Assembly (NCBI GenBank): GCA_013397435.1 | Contig: VZRG01000760.1 | Span: 248,001-312,000 of the forward strand | Source: Erythrocercus mccallii | Taxonomy: Eukaryota; Chordata; Aves; Passeriformes; Dicruridae | Length of the DNA stretch: 64,000 bases | Direction: 5' to 3' | Shown here: in pieces, positions 39,201-54,000 of the stretch | Layout: each line of letters begins with the position of its first letter | Numbering within the stretch: the first letter of the stretch is position 1 | Notes under the pieces: generated by a model | What the model saw: the letters and a program-made list of their open reading frames with translations, nothing else | Told to the model about the DNA's origin: nothing | Database searches by the model: none | Position numbers and translations under genes: made by a program

Positions 39201-41884
39201 CTGATGGAGATTATTTTTTCTTCCCAGACTACTTCAATTCTTCCTGCAACAACAATTCTTCTGTCCCTCTCATCCCCTCTAGCATTGTTCTGATGTGTGT
39301 AGCAGAAGCATCTTATCATGATTTTCACTGCTTAAACACTAAGCTTATGAACGGAATACTTCTATTTACATTCCTTTAAACAGAAACTGCTGAAAGAGTG
39401 AAAAGAGTTCATCATACAGCTGGGTCAATGAAACAATGACCTTAGGTGAAAATACACACTCCTTAGGAAGCTGGTGGCTGCAGTTGTGGTGTACCAGATT
39501 ATGGACAGCAGAAGCATGTGTCCAGGAAGTTCGTGTTTGTGCAAATGTTATGAGCACCCTTAACCACTAAAGCATCATGAACCACCTTTGCTGTTGAGTG
39601 AAATCAAGTGGAGGAATAAACAGCAGAGGCAAGACACATAATTTCTAACTACAAAACAAAGACAAAAAGTCCCCATATACGTTATAAGAAATAATGCATG
39701 TTATATGTAATTCTTCCCCCCTTCCCATTACCAATTCATTTTCTTAATCTATGTCTGTAGCTCATAACTAAGTGCAATTTACATCATTGTTTGCATACCA
39801 GATTCTTTAGCTACATCTTGGTTTCAATACCTGACCTTGTTATTCCCGCAGAACATTTGAGCCTTACTTACCTACCTGCTTTAATAAGCCAGAGAAATCA
39901 CAGTATCAAGACAGCACAGCAGAAAAATATTACAAATACCTTACAAATATTTTAAGTACCACTTAGGTTCTACAACTACTAGAGAACAGTTTCGTTCTAA
40001 AGACCCGAAGATATTTAATTAGTATTTTGCATTTGCTGTAATTTCACAATCAGTGATGCACACAACCCTTCTTGCAAGCTATGAGAACTATACATCAGAA
40101 AACCCAGAATATAAGTGCCTAGCAGAACCACAGCACATGGCTATGTTTGCTACTGTTGGACAACGACCTTTTTAAAAGTCAGATACTAGTATTAAAGAAA
40201 AAAAATCTTTACTTCATACTCACACAGCAACCATAACGGAGAAAGATCAGCACTGTAAGCAACCAAATCCCATAATCATGCCCAAGTATAAGTGTCACTA
40301 GATGACACGAAATGAATGACACGCACACAGCCAAACTGTCAGGGCAAGAAAAGGGGCAATTTATTTTTGACCTCGATTTATATAGATTTTTGACAATGAC
40401 CAGGGATTGGAGGATGAAGATTGCCACCTCTCCAGCCACACTGGTCAACTCAGAAGTCCATCAAATATTGTCCTCTCCAAGAGAGGAATGTCAACAAGAA
40501 GAGACGGTTACAATAACATTCCTTGTTTACCTAAGAAACTGTGAGAAACTCCACTACAAAAATGCAAACATCAGAAGGCTGAAAAGAACAGGGCGACATA
40601 TAAGCTGGGTCTCTATAGTCTGACACTTCTTTTTAGTCTGGCATGGAAGTGATTTCACTAGTGATATTAAACCGCAATGCAAAATTTTACAAATCCTGGC
40701 AGAAAAGATTACTGTGGGGTTTTTTCATTGTGACACTTTTAACCTGCAGGCATTGACAACACTATTGAGGAAACATTAGGGAAATACTTCTGGTTCTGCC
40801 ATTTAGAGTCTAGATTTTTGTCATTAACTGAATACAAAGGAAGTGAAATCCAACTGTCATACAAGCAGCCATTCATTAAGAGAAGCATTGGAAAGCCCTT
40901 TTTTTGACACAAATAATAATCCAAGGAATTTACAGCATTCTTTTCATATTCCTGCATAATATTAGAAATAACTTACAATCTTATAAATACACAAATAGAT
41001 TTTCTTTAGGAATAGCTAATTCATTTACTTAAAGATGCATTCTGCTAAAGATAAACAATTATTCACAACCATTCTATTTTGCACCAAAAAAAGAATTTTT
41101 AATGACCTACTTCATGTGTAAATGGAAAGGAAATGAGCCATAAAAATGGATGTCAAAACTGCCACATTCATCAGAATGAAGAAGATGGTCTAACCCAGTT
41201 GTTCTCTGCAGGAGCTCCCTCTTCCTAGAGAAACTGCCTCTTCATCAGTTAAGACTACTTCATTTACAAAGGTAAGAAGACACAGTTCCTGTTAGATGTG
41301 ACCAGCTTCCCAACAACTAACTCTCCCTACACACCGAGAAGCTTTTCCAGAATCAGTTCAGTCATTTGTTTCTCATTTGCAGACTACCAGTCTGAGTGGC
41401 TACAGCTGCCTGTAAGGTCCTCTTGAGAAATGCAGCAGTCAGTGAAAAAAGTTCTCCTTACACCTGTTTACCTTTAAAAAAAAATCAGACCCTCAGCAGT
41501 TTATCAAGTCATTCAGCAACTTTCTCTTGTTCACTGTGGATAAGCTGCTGGCCAAGTAGTTTCACTGGTGCTCTTAAGACCCTCAAAATAAAATCCCTTG
41601 AGAATGCTGTTTGATGTCTTTCAGCCTGCCACTTGCATTCAATTTCAGTCCAAAGTCTCATCCCTGCTCACCTACACTATGCATACAAACTCACTCCCAA
41701 GCACCCTCTTGGCTTTCACCATCTCGCCCCTTTGGCTTGCTCAAACATTAAGGATGAAGCCTAGCAGCACTTGCTTGCAGGGCAATACAGAAAAACAGTG
41801 AGGCTGCATCCGATCTGACCCTTTCTCCCCTTATACCTCCAACATTTACATCCAAGTGTGGCTTTCCACCCTCAGTACCCGCAC
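33206..41884 (-). other. Intron 1, segment between LTR and CR1
   Basis: AT-rich intronic sequence with a higher-GC patch at about 36640-36930 and a stretch at about 37560-37960 that looks like candidate conserved noncoding DNA (see findings). I found no exon, RNA gene or recognisable transposon. Confidence 0.75.
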
Positions 41885-42092
41885 TACACTTCGTGTAAGG
41901 AAAAGTTTCTTCACCCAGTGAGTGGTTGGGCATTGGAACAGGCTCCCCTGGGACTTGGTCACAGCACCAAGCCTGACAGAGTTCAAGAAGCACTGGAAAA
42001 ATGTTCTCAGGCATATGGTGTGATTGTATTCAGGGCTGGAAGTGGAGCTGATGATCGTTGTACCCTTCCAACTTGGGATATTCAGTGATTCC
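41885..42092 (+). mobile_element. CR1 LINE, 3' fragment
   Basis: About 208 bp follows the CR1 3' end closely: gtaaggaaaagtttcttcac, then ccagtgagtggttgggcatt, ggaacaggctcccctggga, cacagcaccaagcctgacag and agttcaagaagcactgg, finishing in gatgatcgttgtacccttcc and gatattcagtgattc. This is the terminal coding and 3' end region of an avian CR1, truncated at the 5' side as most copies are. It is plus-oriented and therefore antisense to TBC1D4. Short open frames on both strands here (41748-42094) come from the element. Confidence 0.88.
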
Positions 42093-45000
42093 ACAATTCA
42101 GCCAACTCTCAGGACATGATACAATCACTTCAACACCATGCCATTGTGTCACTCCTATGACTGCCAACTCCAACCTCATGTTTTTATCTCCATGAACTGT
42201 GCAAAGTGCCTGCCTTTCCTTGGAGGCCCTGTGACCATAAGAGATGTGGATAAAACTCCAAGCAGATGCTGGCCAGTGTGGACAGAGCCCATACCCTCTG
42301 GAGGGAGCTAGTTGGGCAAGCTCAAACACAAGACTCTCATCTGCTTGGTGCTGGAGTCAAGAACCACTTCCCAGAGCAGATACCTTTATCAGGATATATG
42401 TCAATTGAAATAGGAAGCTCTTCAAGGACAAGATCATGTCTTTATTTATATTTGCACAACTCTCTCTGCAATGCAGCACTGACTTGTAACTGTTCAGCTG
42501 TGCAAGAGAGACTGCAACTGTTAATACTATCAGCTTCATGCTAATTAGATTAAATCTGCCACTCAACACTGTACTTAAAACACTTTAAACATCCAGCAAG
42601 GCGCAAGCTGTTCATTGACATAATTATCCTCCAAGAATATTACAACTAGTGATGCCTTCATATGCTTCTTGGTATTAATATGTTTAACATTTACTGTTTC
42701 AGCAGTCTCCTCTCCAAGAATGAGCCCCATCCTAACACACTGAATCTAAGGGAAGTGGGCTCATAACACATCTAATGCCTGCCCTTATCTGAACACCAAA
42801 ATGGTATTTTGGTAAACAGATGCACCTTGTATGACTGATGGAAATGTCATTTCAAAATGGTAGTGTTTTGTGAAATATGTGCATAGTCATAGGATTTGCA
42901 ATGTTATCTCTCACTATTTCTCAGTATGAAATCTCAGCTATAATGTGATGGTAGCAGGTGAAGGCTTTTTGGATAGAAGGTAACAGACTGATGCATAATG
43001 TCATGCACTAAAGCCTCTGTCTCTGTAATACAGTGGATTTTTTCCTCCAGTTTCAGCTTTCTTCTCCCACAACTGAAAGAACATCAAAATTGGTCTCCAC
43101 CTAAGCCCCCGAAATGTTTGGGGAATAGAACCCATTGTCCAAAGCAAGCTTCCTTTCCTTTATCTCCCTCATTTTCATGGATCTCTGAAGTACTAGTTCC
43201 ATAGCACTGATGTCTCAGCTCTACCAGACACAGAAACACTATATACACTAGAGATCTCCCTATTTAAGCAACTCGCCAATCTACCAAGATAAACAGACTA
43301 TGATTTTTGCACTCTTCCTTTGTTTATTCCTCATCATCTCCATTCAAGCTTTTATCCAGTACAAAGTCCACCCCAAAATAATGGATGTTCCAACAATGTA
43401 GTTATTCTAATCAGAGTTTCCTATTCAAGGCTAAACCATTTTAGAATTTCTCTCCAAAGCGACTACTCTAGATGACATACTAAGTACAACCCACATGGTA
43501 ACCTGTTCTAAAGAGCCAATCCTGTCATCATCATCTTAAATAATTTTACCCTCAAGGCACCACCATGGAACTCTCATTGCAGCATATGTAGAAAAAGAAA
43601 GGCAAGTAGATGAAAACAAGGAATAGTAAAACTGACTAGAGTAGAGATTTTGTATGGGAAAACAGGAGCTCAAATGCAGCAGATACAAATCATCTCCATG
43701 TGTTTTAGGACAGGTGCTTTTTTGTAGCTTAAAAAAAAATAGCAGAGACAGTTCACCTTCTGGTTCTCCAGTGACAACTTCCCTTTTATAATCCAAACCA
43801 TTTTTTAGCTCCATTATTTGTTCTGGTAACTCAGCTTAATAGTAAAAAATCAAGCACTGTTGTTCTGTTGTTTTTGAGGGCAAAGCTGTATTTTTTTGCT
43901 GACAAATAAAGTGCAACAGTAAACTTTTGCCTTCAATTGCACTACTTTCTCCTATAGCTGCAAATTTTGTCTGGAGTTTCATCATAACTGAGGGAAGAGC
44001 CTACAAGTTGAATGCAGCTAACCTTGCTGGGAGGCAGAACAGGTCCACAGGACACCTCCTCTGAACTAATTTCAGTTAGGAACATGTGGACATGACAAGA
44101 CATGCAAGGACTTTGATTGTGCATGAGCAACATAGCAGCTGATTAAGGTGTTGATTTTGTCAGTCACTGGCTCCCAAGGAAAAACCTAGCCAAAGTTTCC
44201 ATTATCTAAAGTAAATGCTAATCAGCCTTTTCAAATACGCAGCAACGTGACTTGAAGCCCATAGTTAATTTAAATTACATTGTTTTATTTTTTTTGTTTC
44301 TGCCTGTCAAGACCTGTCTAATACAAGCTTTTCAACCTGCACTGAAATAAAGCATTGCTGTAGCTACAACAAAAAAAAGATAAGACTACAGACCTGTTGT
44401 AAGATGATGTCCCATCCAGAACAATATGCTTGGCTGGAAGATGCTTAACCATTTAGCAGTTTTAAAAAAATAAGTACAGGACACATATTTTATTTAACTG
44501 CAACATTACCTGGGCATTCCCACCTAACCTGAGCATATACTAACCCACTGGGTTTTGTCTTTCATAGGCTTTCCCCACCCCCAATGGATCACGACTGCGA
44601 CCACTACTTCAATCAACAGACACTGAAATTGCAACAATGAGGTTTCATCGCTGGATCCAAGGGTAGTCACTATATACCTCTACTGCTACCTTTCCTTCCT
44701 TTCCCTTAGACCTTTTCTTAAGTGTTATATATTTTACGTTGCTGCACTTCTAACCAAAACACATACATTTTAAAATTTGCCAAGCACCTCATTCTACCTT
44801 ACTGTTTTGAAGTTTGCAAGTGAAAGTTTGTTACTGAACCTCCTGTGAATTTTGTTGTTTGTCCCATGCATCACCCAGAGTAAAATCAAATAACCTTCCC
44901 CTAAACCTGCTCAGCAGACTGGGGCGTAACACACATCCTACAAAAACACAAGAACATGCAAAATAATACACTAAAATACAGCAAACTATAACCACCCTAA

Positions 45001-48000
45001 AAGCTTATGGTTAATTTCAGGGAATGACAGCATCTCTTGCAAATAAAGGTCTGGATTTCTCTCAGTCTGTAGCCTTCTTGTGGAAAGCCACAGCAGCTTG
45101 ACCAATGGATACCCAAACTTAGATATGAACAGCCCTTGAACTCTCTTCCCTTTAGCTGTTCCCAAGTTGTTTCTAGCAGCTCCTGGCTGTTTGCCCAGCT
45201 CTTCTGCGAGACATGCTTCCACCCAAAGAAACATTCATATAAAATAAAAGCATTCTAACAGACATATTGAAAAAAAAAGGCATTCTAACAGAAATAATAA
45301 AAACGTAGTTTTCTTCCTTTGTCAAAGAAATTTTTTCAAAGAAGTTTTCTTGGCTTTTTTTTTATAATGGTAACTAGAAAAATGCATGCTTTTGTAGATT
45401 GCTGTTACTCAGTTATCCTACTGAATATTAACAAAACAGAGTTACTCTTTAGCACTTTCTAATTTAGGAGGAGAAAAACTTCTCAGAATATGGAGTCTAG
45501 TAACACAGTTGCAGGCATAGAAGGTGGAGAAGCTTTCAAGTAGCTTTATTTTTTAATTCATACCACATTTAATAATCTGCAAATCCAGATTCTTCAGCAA
45601 ATATCCACATCTGCTAAGATTTTTTTTTCCAACCACATCACTTCAAAGCTTACTGTCAAAATTAATCCTTCCTGTCACTTATGACATATTTTATCTCATA
45701 TACTAATTTTTTTTTAGGAAAGAACAGGACAGTGTTATTGCTTAAAAGCATCATATTTTTACTCCTATATTTCTAAGCTACTGGAATTTAAATTGCAACA
45801 CAATTAAATATAGAAGCAGATGAAGTAAAAATAACTTCATCTGAATAACTGCAGCAGAACATCTTCCCTGTTTATATGTATTTTACAGGATTTGGGGTTT
45901 AAAAATTTAAACTGCTTCCCAATGTATGTGGCTGATATGACATCTTCAGCCAGTTTGGTAACCTTTCTGACAGCCCTTGAGCAAGGAAAATTAAAGTCAA
46001 GCAGCTGAGACAAACAGTTCAAGAAATATATCCAAGAGAACTAGCAAAAGCTTTTCCTGAGATGCAAATGTTTTATTGGTGCAATTAACATCATAGTTAT
46101 AGCAGATTCAATTTGGAAAAACCTTTGGAGGAAGCTTTAAATAACTGACATCCTTCCCCTTCAATTAAAATGTGACAGCTTAAAACTACACACGAACTGC
46201 AACATCCTGGCTAACAGCCTGCCGACTGCTAGAAATATTAGAAACTGAACCAGGACAGCTTTACAGACTGCCTTTGCACTGGAAGAGAACCTGAAGGGAA
46301 GTAAGTCAAACGATACCACATTTGCAGCCTCTTCCTCCAGGTGATCTATGCCTTTCTAAAGGCGTTTCTGTCCTAACATCCTTACCAATACTTCACACTC
46401 CTCCAAAGGAGAAGCAGCACATGGCTTCAGACAGGAAAATGTTTAATACTAGGTAGGAGCAGAAAGCAAACACGTTTGCTGTGGTTTGCTCTTCTCCTGC
46501 CAGGGCAGGACAAGGAAAATATCCCCAAGGCCATGGCTTCCAAGTTACTTACTACTCTCATTTGCTTCTGCAAACTAGCTTTTGTTCTTTTACCCCTAAA
46601 TGGGTAGAGAAAAAGTGGTCCTGGAAGCAGCCAGATTGTGTATATAGGAGGACAAAAAAACTGCAGAAGCAATAAAAGCTTTCTGGCATTTAAGAGAGGC
46701 TGCATGTGAGAGAATGCGAGTCCTACCATTCTGGGCCAATGCTAAAGCCTCTCTAATGTATGCCAAGGAGCATTTATCTTCCAAGAAACCTCTTGAGTGC
46801 AAGTTATGATCTCCTATTCCACTTCTGAAAGTTAAAAGCTTATTTGGACTACAAGAGAACTGGTAGTAGCTAATCATAAAGCATAACTGCTGAGAGCTTA
46901 AGCAAACTCCAGAAATAACCATGGTTTCTGACTGATGAGAAATGCAGCCAAAAAAAGGTCCAGCAGAATCATGCAGCACAATGTATTCCCAATTACATGG
47001 GAGATTTTGTTTTGATTACAAATCATGTGAAATACCTGAGCTTTAACACTTGCGAAATTGCTGAAAAGTATTTGGAAATGTTATGACTTTGCTTTCAAGT
47101 TGTGCTTAAAGAAAATCCTTCAGAATGCATCACTGAAACTCCCACTGCTCATCATTTCCTTATTGGTTTATGTGCTTTTATGGCATTTTTTGTGTCAAAT
47201 TTAGATTGGGAACCACAAAATGCAAATTAATATTCCAAAATGAATAATGACTTTGTTTCTTAGCCTACACATATGCTAGATGTAGAAAAAAATTATTACA
47301 GTCAGTGCCTCTTCCTTAGATTTTAGGGTTTTTTCTACCTCTATTTAAATGTGCAACAGTGGAAAAGTGAAGGAACAGATTTACCTTTTCTATTTAATAA
47401 GAAGATGAAAATTCAAAGGAAAAAAGGTCAGTCACTATAAAAAACATAATTCTTAAAAAAAGTTATATTCCTGACTGACTACTCCATGCACCAATGTCTG
47501 GCTATAAAAACCAAGATTTAGATCTAATTTGAGATCTCTTAAAAATAGGGGTATTAACAAATGGAGAATGATTTTAACTTTATCAACACAGGATGTTTAT
47601 TCCTGATTAACTTTATACATCAATGTTAATCTTTAATACATTAAAAACAGCTCTTGCAAAACACAATACTTGTCCATGGTGCCTGAAGGTTATGTTCCTC
47701 AGAACTATTCTGGTGTTTCCAATAAAGGCTTAAAGGACTGCATGTAGATTAGGAACTAATTCTAATCCTAAACTAGAAGGTTCTACATGGTTGACCTTGA
47801 GCCACTGTAAAGTGAGAATATATGTAACTTTTAATTTTTTTTTTAAATAATTGTATCATCTGAGTGATGGCTTGGATGTCAGGAACTGTCATGTTCTGAT
47901 TCACTGCTCAGAGGACAGAACCAGCGCTTTGGGGACTAGCCTCAGCTCCAGTTAATCCACAGATCTAGGATGTAGCTTGGATCTTTCCACATTGGGGATC

Positions 48001-51000
48001 AGCAAGCAGTCAGCAGCCAAACATCTACTTTCAAAAAGGCAGAAAGCAGCATAAAGATAAAATTTCTTATAATAAAGCAGATCCAGTTTGTGAGGAAAAG
48101 GGATTTTTTTTGGTATGCCTGGTTTCCAGAGGCAGATTCTAACCCTCTTCTGTAACACATGCCATCAACTCTGATATGACAGAGGTGAGGCCATTCCATG
48201 ATGCCCTCTGAACAATAAGGTAGGCTTGCTCTTCACACTGAGGTGTCTTTCTGGGGTGCAGCATGGCTCTGCTCCTGTTCTGGGGGCTCTCTGTCTAATG
48301 AAAAACAGTATGTAGGAGGCAGTGTGAACCTGGACCTTATGTCATGGACAGAGTAAAGCAGAATCATGAGCTGAAAACCACTCCTGGTTTCTCTCACACT
48401 ACAAGTACCAACTAAGGACCTAGTTTATTTTCTGACAACAAGAAGCAATCCCAATGAATTTCACCTTGTAAAGACAAATCTGTCACCTACCTTTGATCTG
48501 AAAACTAGAACAGTGCAATTTGTGCAGCTTATTTGTGCAAAACAGAACAAATTTGCTGAACTCGTGTTAGGAGCTATATAAAGCTGGCACTGAACAACTA
48601 AAATAGACTGGTATTCTGATGGGTATGTGAGGCAATCTCCCATGGAAATTTCCTTCCTGTTGCAATCCTAATTGAAACAATATGCTAGTAAATAACTGCT
48701 GAACATTACATTGCTCCCATCACACTTTGTTTCAAAGCTTTCTGAACCTCTCTGGCTCATTGACAGTCTTGAAAAAAATTGTGGAAGAGTCTTAAAGAAT
48801 AGAAATTCTCCTGTCTTTACATATCATAGTTGGGGTGTGTGTATATACATGTATATAAATGTAACAATGAGACTCACGACACTTTTTGTTCCCAGTCACT
48901 GTCTCACTCAAATGGTGAGGATACAGTGCTCTACATCACCAGTTCCAACCTTCTTGAAAAGTTAAGAAAACTGAATGACTATCCTTCATCAAGTCTGCAT
49001 TCTGTTGTGATGTTTTGGTGTTTTTTATATAGTAATCACTCTTTGCAGCACTATGCCAAAAAGAAGCCAGACTCCATGATCCTCTCTCTGCAAGAGAGTT
49101 GTATTTTAGCTTCTTTCTAAATTTTTTATGTTCACATCTAGTTAGGTTGATTCTTAAAATTCTTTTGAAATGCAATTTAGCTAAACCTGTAAAGTCACAT
49201 AATAAACTCCATTTGATAAAAACAGCTGACAACCAAAATCAAGTAAAATTGGCTGTTTTGGTAAAGTATAATTGTTAAATGAAGCATATGGGCCATCCAG
49301 CATATGCTGATCCTTTCAAGTGTTATGTATTTTAAGAGATCTCTGTCCCTGTTAGGTCCATTTGTCTCAGCCCTGCTGGAAAGAATTTTGATCTTCACGT
49401 GTCAGCTCATACTTAAAAAAAAGGATCTGTTTATTTTAAACCAATCAAATAAGTTTGTAATACTGAATGGATACAGGGCACCAAATTTGCTTGTCTCAAA
49501 CGCAGTCTGTCCAAGCTGATTGTTTCAAATTCAGAAACACCTAAAAGTGATTAAAAACTGCTGCAGTTTCTCTACTCCATGAAAAAAAATTAAGAGGCCA
49601 AGCAGCCATTACCAACAGACAGAGCTGGAAACTTCAAAGGGAAATGGAAGTGTGTGTGGACAGATTAACCTGTCTTTACAGTTAATCTAAGTGTTAATTA
49701 ATGAAAACCCAAGGAAATCTGAAAAAATGCCCAAAATCTTTCTCTAAATACTCAATATCTGTCAATATGGTTTCAGTGAATTTCACATTTACATTTAAGA
49801 TAAATAGCGAATTTTTAAGAGGTGACACTTTTCCTCTCAAAGAGAGTCATATCTGCCCTTAACATATACGCTAACATTCTAAAAAGTAGTTGCTGTATAT
49901 TCAGAGTGGTTACTACAATTTAGGCTATAAAAGCCTATCCTTTAAATTCAGTAAATGAGTAATCATTTCGCTTCTGAAACTCTATCTGACAAACAGATGC
50001 ATTTATCATAAACTACCTTCTCAAAAATGAGATCAGTCACTTTCAACTATGCACAGCCCAGTCTAACCATCGTGTCCTGAATTCAAATGCAACTGAAAGC
50101 ATTTTTCACAGATGGCAATAAAAAGGGTAATGCACTCTTTACTACAGAGGCGTGACTGAATTCATTTAAGCTGTGAAATTACTTCTAATGCTATTGGAAG
50201 GCCTTTCTCTTGAAAATGAAATTACTGTGACCGAACTGCGCAGGGAATTAATAAACTCTAGTATTTCTTAACATCTCTGAATTTACAGAAAGAACTAGAT
50301 TTTCATCTACCTTTTCCATAATATCAGGGGAACACTGATCGCACACCTGGCTCTAGATGCTTATGGCTAAGATGTGCAATTTCCCCCTGGTTTTACTCTG
50401 ACATGAAACTCATCTCGTACGGGCTCTCCTCTTGCAGAAGCAGGCTTAGCACTGGACTGCACACGTATGGGTTTCACCAGCTCTCCAGACTGCACACAAT
50501 ATATAGTCCATGTGTCCTGTCTTTACTGTCTGCTCTTAAGGTACAAGGGAGGATCAACAGGTCTGCTGAAGTTCACCTTTTCATAACTCTAAAACTGCTG
50601 TGCCAGGAAGATGCTCTGTCTCCTGATGTTTGTTCAGAAGCAGGAATATGAGAGCATGAGCAAAGGATCAGCTAACTGCATCAACATCTTCCATCCTTCT
50701 TGAAGATGACCTTAAAAAGAAATCTCTATTTTTAGAGCCACCCCTACCCCCAAAGGCTAGGGTTCCTCTCTAGTTCCTCTTCTTGGTTTGTCAGTCCATC
50801 TGGAGGGAAACTACAGTGCTCCAGTGCTTAAAATACAACAGAAAACACAACATAGCTCAGCCACTGCTAAGGAACAAATACAGTTTTGCTTGGGTTTTGG
50901 AATATTTTTTTATTTTTGTTAAAAAATAAAATCACCACAAGCAGCTCTTTCAAGGCATCTGGAAATGCCTTGTGCAAATTCTTCAGTTTGGACTCAATGT

Positions 51001-54000
51001 CTGTGCCACATTTCTAATAAAACTGCTTTTTCCAAAACACCCCAAAGTTATCATAAGGTCAAATAAAACTGTAATTTACTATAAGTATATGGAAGAAAAG
51101 ATCCAACAGCAGGTTCTTTAGTTCCTAAGTTTGTGGGAAAACAAGGAACAGCGTATTCTTAGAATGTCTTGTAATTATTTCAAGTTGCTGCTTCATAATA
51201 AAGTATGCCTGCTGGAAGAGGATAGGTGACATCTTATACCCTTTTCTATTAAGGCACATTTCAAACCAGCTAATGAATAAATGAAAAAACACAGGCCTGT
51301 TAAAAATCCAAATTTACAAAAAGCTTTTATCTGGAAACAAGACCTAACCATGGTGCTCTTCAGATTAACCTTCCCAGTCAAATATTGGGCTTGCAGCCAA
51401 TTTCAGGAATATTCATACACAAGCCAAGTCCCTGAAGTCAACCAAAGTTGTCCAAGAACACCTGAAAGGCCTGTGCCTTTAGAAATTAGCTTGGAAAGAA
51501 TCACCACTTGTAAGTATTTAAGCACGTAAACTCAGCAGAATAATGTAGTTCTGTGCAATAACTGGCATTTTTGTGCCAGCCCAGCTGTAACACTGGCTGA
51601 TTGTGTTCAGCCAGGAACTGCAGCTCACAAGGCAGCAGTGGCATGACTGCAAGGTCACAGACAAAGGTTGTTTACAAGCTGGGAAACAACCTGAAGTAAG
51701 GTACTTTATTAGAAATTATAGATATGATCCCATGTTCTCTGCGGGGGATCTAGAAGGAAAGGCTTAAAGGAAAGGAACTTATCTATGCAACAGAGAGAAA
51801 GCTGGACATTTAAAGATGATCAGTCCCACAGACAGGAGGTTCATGTTTGCTGAAACGGGACTCATGTTGTTCAAAGCAGCCATTAGCACCACAGTTGCAG
51901 ATTCCTTTATGTGAAACTGTAGCACCAAAAATTCACTTCTGCTTGATCACATCCAAATTACTTCACAAGGTCTAAGTGTTCTCATGGATCATTTTTTGCG
52001 AGGCATGGATGTTTTTGCTTTCCTGTCACCTATGCTTGAGAAAATATAATTATGGTAGAAGCTGCAGGAAAATTTGAGACACAATCATCCTTCACTGAAA
52101 TGCTGGAGAAATACACGAGAACTAGAATTCCTTTGTGGAAGAGATGTGAAATAGGCATTTTTGTTAAATCTGGACTATTAAAAATTGCCAGTGACTCAAT
52201 CTGTTCTTGAAAATAACTGATCTTGTTTATAGTGCTAATAAGTATTCTGCACATAAAGTCAACCCACCTCCATTAGTACCTTTTTTTTATTTTAATTTAC
52301 TCATCTCTAAAAAAAACTACATCTAGTCTAATCATCTCAATTTATTTCCAGCTTATTTCTGGGGCACAAAGAAATAATGCTTTTATGAATGGAATTTCCA
52401 TGCTTGAGCTATTCAAAAACATTTTCATGCAACAGCATCTTCTAATGAGTGATTCTGACGTAGTTAATGTCCCCTCTTTTCTTAGCCAACGCCATCTGAT
52501 AGTTTATACTCTGGAGGCTCAAGCAAGAGATATGCACTGATGTATTCTGTCATCAGTGCTGCTGCTACAGGCTGAAACCATCCAGGTTAGAAAGAAGCTA
52601 CTGGGTAATGAAGAACTATCAGAGCACTCTGAGCTACCTGGTCAAAAGACAGGGGGCATGGTTCTCTGTGGGACTTGAATCTGTGAATGGCTAGATACAA
52701 TAAACTTGAAAAAAAATTATTGCTGTGTTTGGGTTTTTTTCCTTTATGTTATTCAAACTATGCAGACAAGTGGTCACATGGATAACGGAGGGGTATGATG
52801 CCCAGATAGGTATTCAGGAGTTACTTACATTGTAAACTTGCAGCTGTAGTGCTACATCTCTGTAAGCAAACCAGCAACTGTGTTTGGTGTTAGAAATAAC
52901 ATGATTTGAGAAATAGGAGGGTATTTGTCAGTCACTGGTTAATTATTCAGGAGCCTGCTTATCATACAGGACACTAAAAGCTTCTCTCTCCTATGACTGG
53001 CCACTAATCATTCCTCCAGAAAACTCCCATGGAAGCATTACTATTCCCTCATGGAGCAGGGGAATTGCCCTACTTTTGCCCTTAGGTTTAACCTATGTTG
53101 CTGCCCTCTCCGAAATGGCACTCTCAAATTTTGTAATGTATTGTTTCAAGTCCCATCAATTTGTCAGCTTCTTTAAGAGCAGTGAGAGAACTGAAGGATT
53201 GTTAAAAACTATACCTACTCACCCTTTGCCACAGTGCACCAGGGCAGGGGCTTGCAATTATCCTTGATGCTCAGTTTTGAGACTACTTGCTTGTAAAAAA
53301 GCAGCTGGGTGGCAAAGGCAATATTAGAGGAAGATAGAAGCCCTCTTTGTTTTACAATTAATTAACTAATCTGTCAAAACAATCTTCCAATGAACATGAT
53401 GTTCAGATATAACAAACTGAATCTAAATTTTTGAGAGGATTAATTTTACATAGTTGCATATGCTGAGGCTCCCATTAAACACATTCAAACCTCATTAGAC
53501 AGATATGCTTATCAGCACAGGGACCTACAATAGCAGCCTGGTACTGCATTAAGAAGCAGAGAAGTAATAGTCAGGAGACTTTCAAGGACAGATATTAACT
53601 TCATAATTTAATACATGAACCCTATCTGTATTAACAGTAAAAAGGAATGTGAATGTGTTCTCTGCTACTATTACTAGTGGATTGACAGAGAAGAATAAAT
53701 TAGAAATTGATAATTATGTCAATGTCATAAATATGTTTGCACATTTGAAAACCTGAGGCACTAGAAAAAGCTGTTGAACCAATTAAATGCTCCAGATTAA
53801 AGTATGCTTATCTGGAGTGTACTTTTCACAGCAGTTTTTACCAGGTTCAAGTTTACTTTGCTCTTAACCAGGCAATCCACCAGCTGTAGCAGCAGCCATG
53901 CAATAACAAACATCCTTCAGCAGCAATTTGTCTCACTACCAGCTATAAATGACTCAGCTGTTCATATTAGGCTCCAGGAGTTATTTTGCCAATATTACAG

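Noticed and set aside
41748..42094. Short frames on both strands near 41.9 kb
   Set aside because: They are explained by the CR1 fragment.
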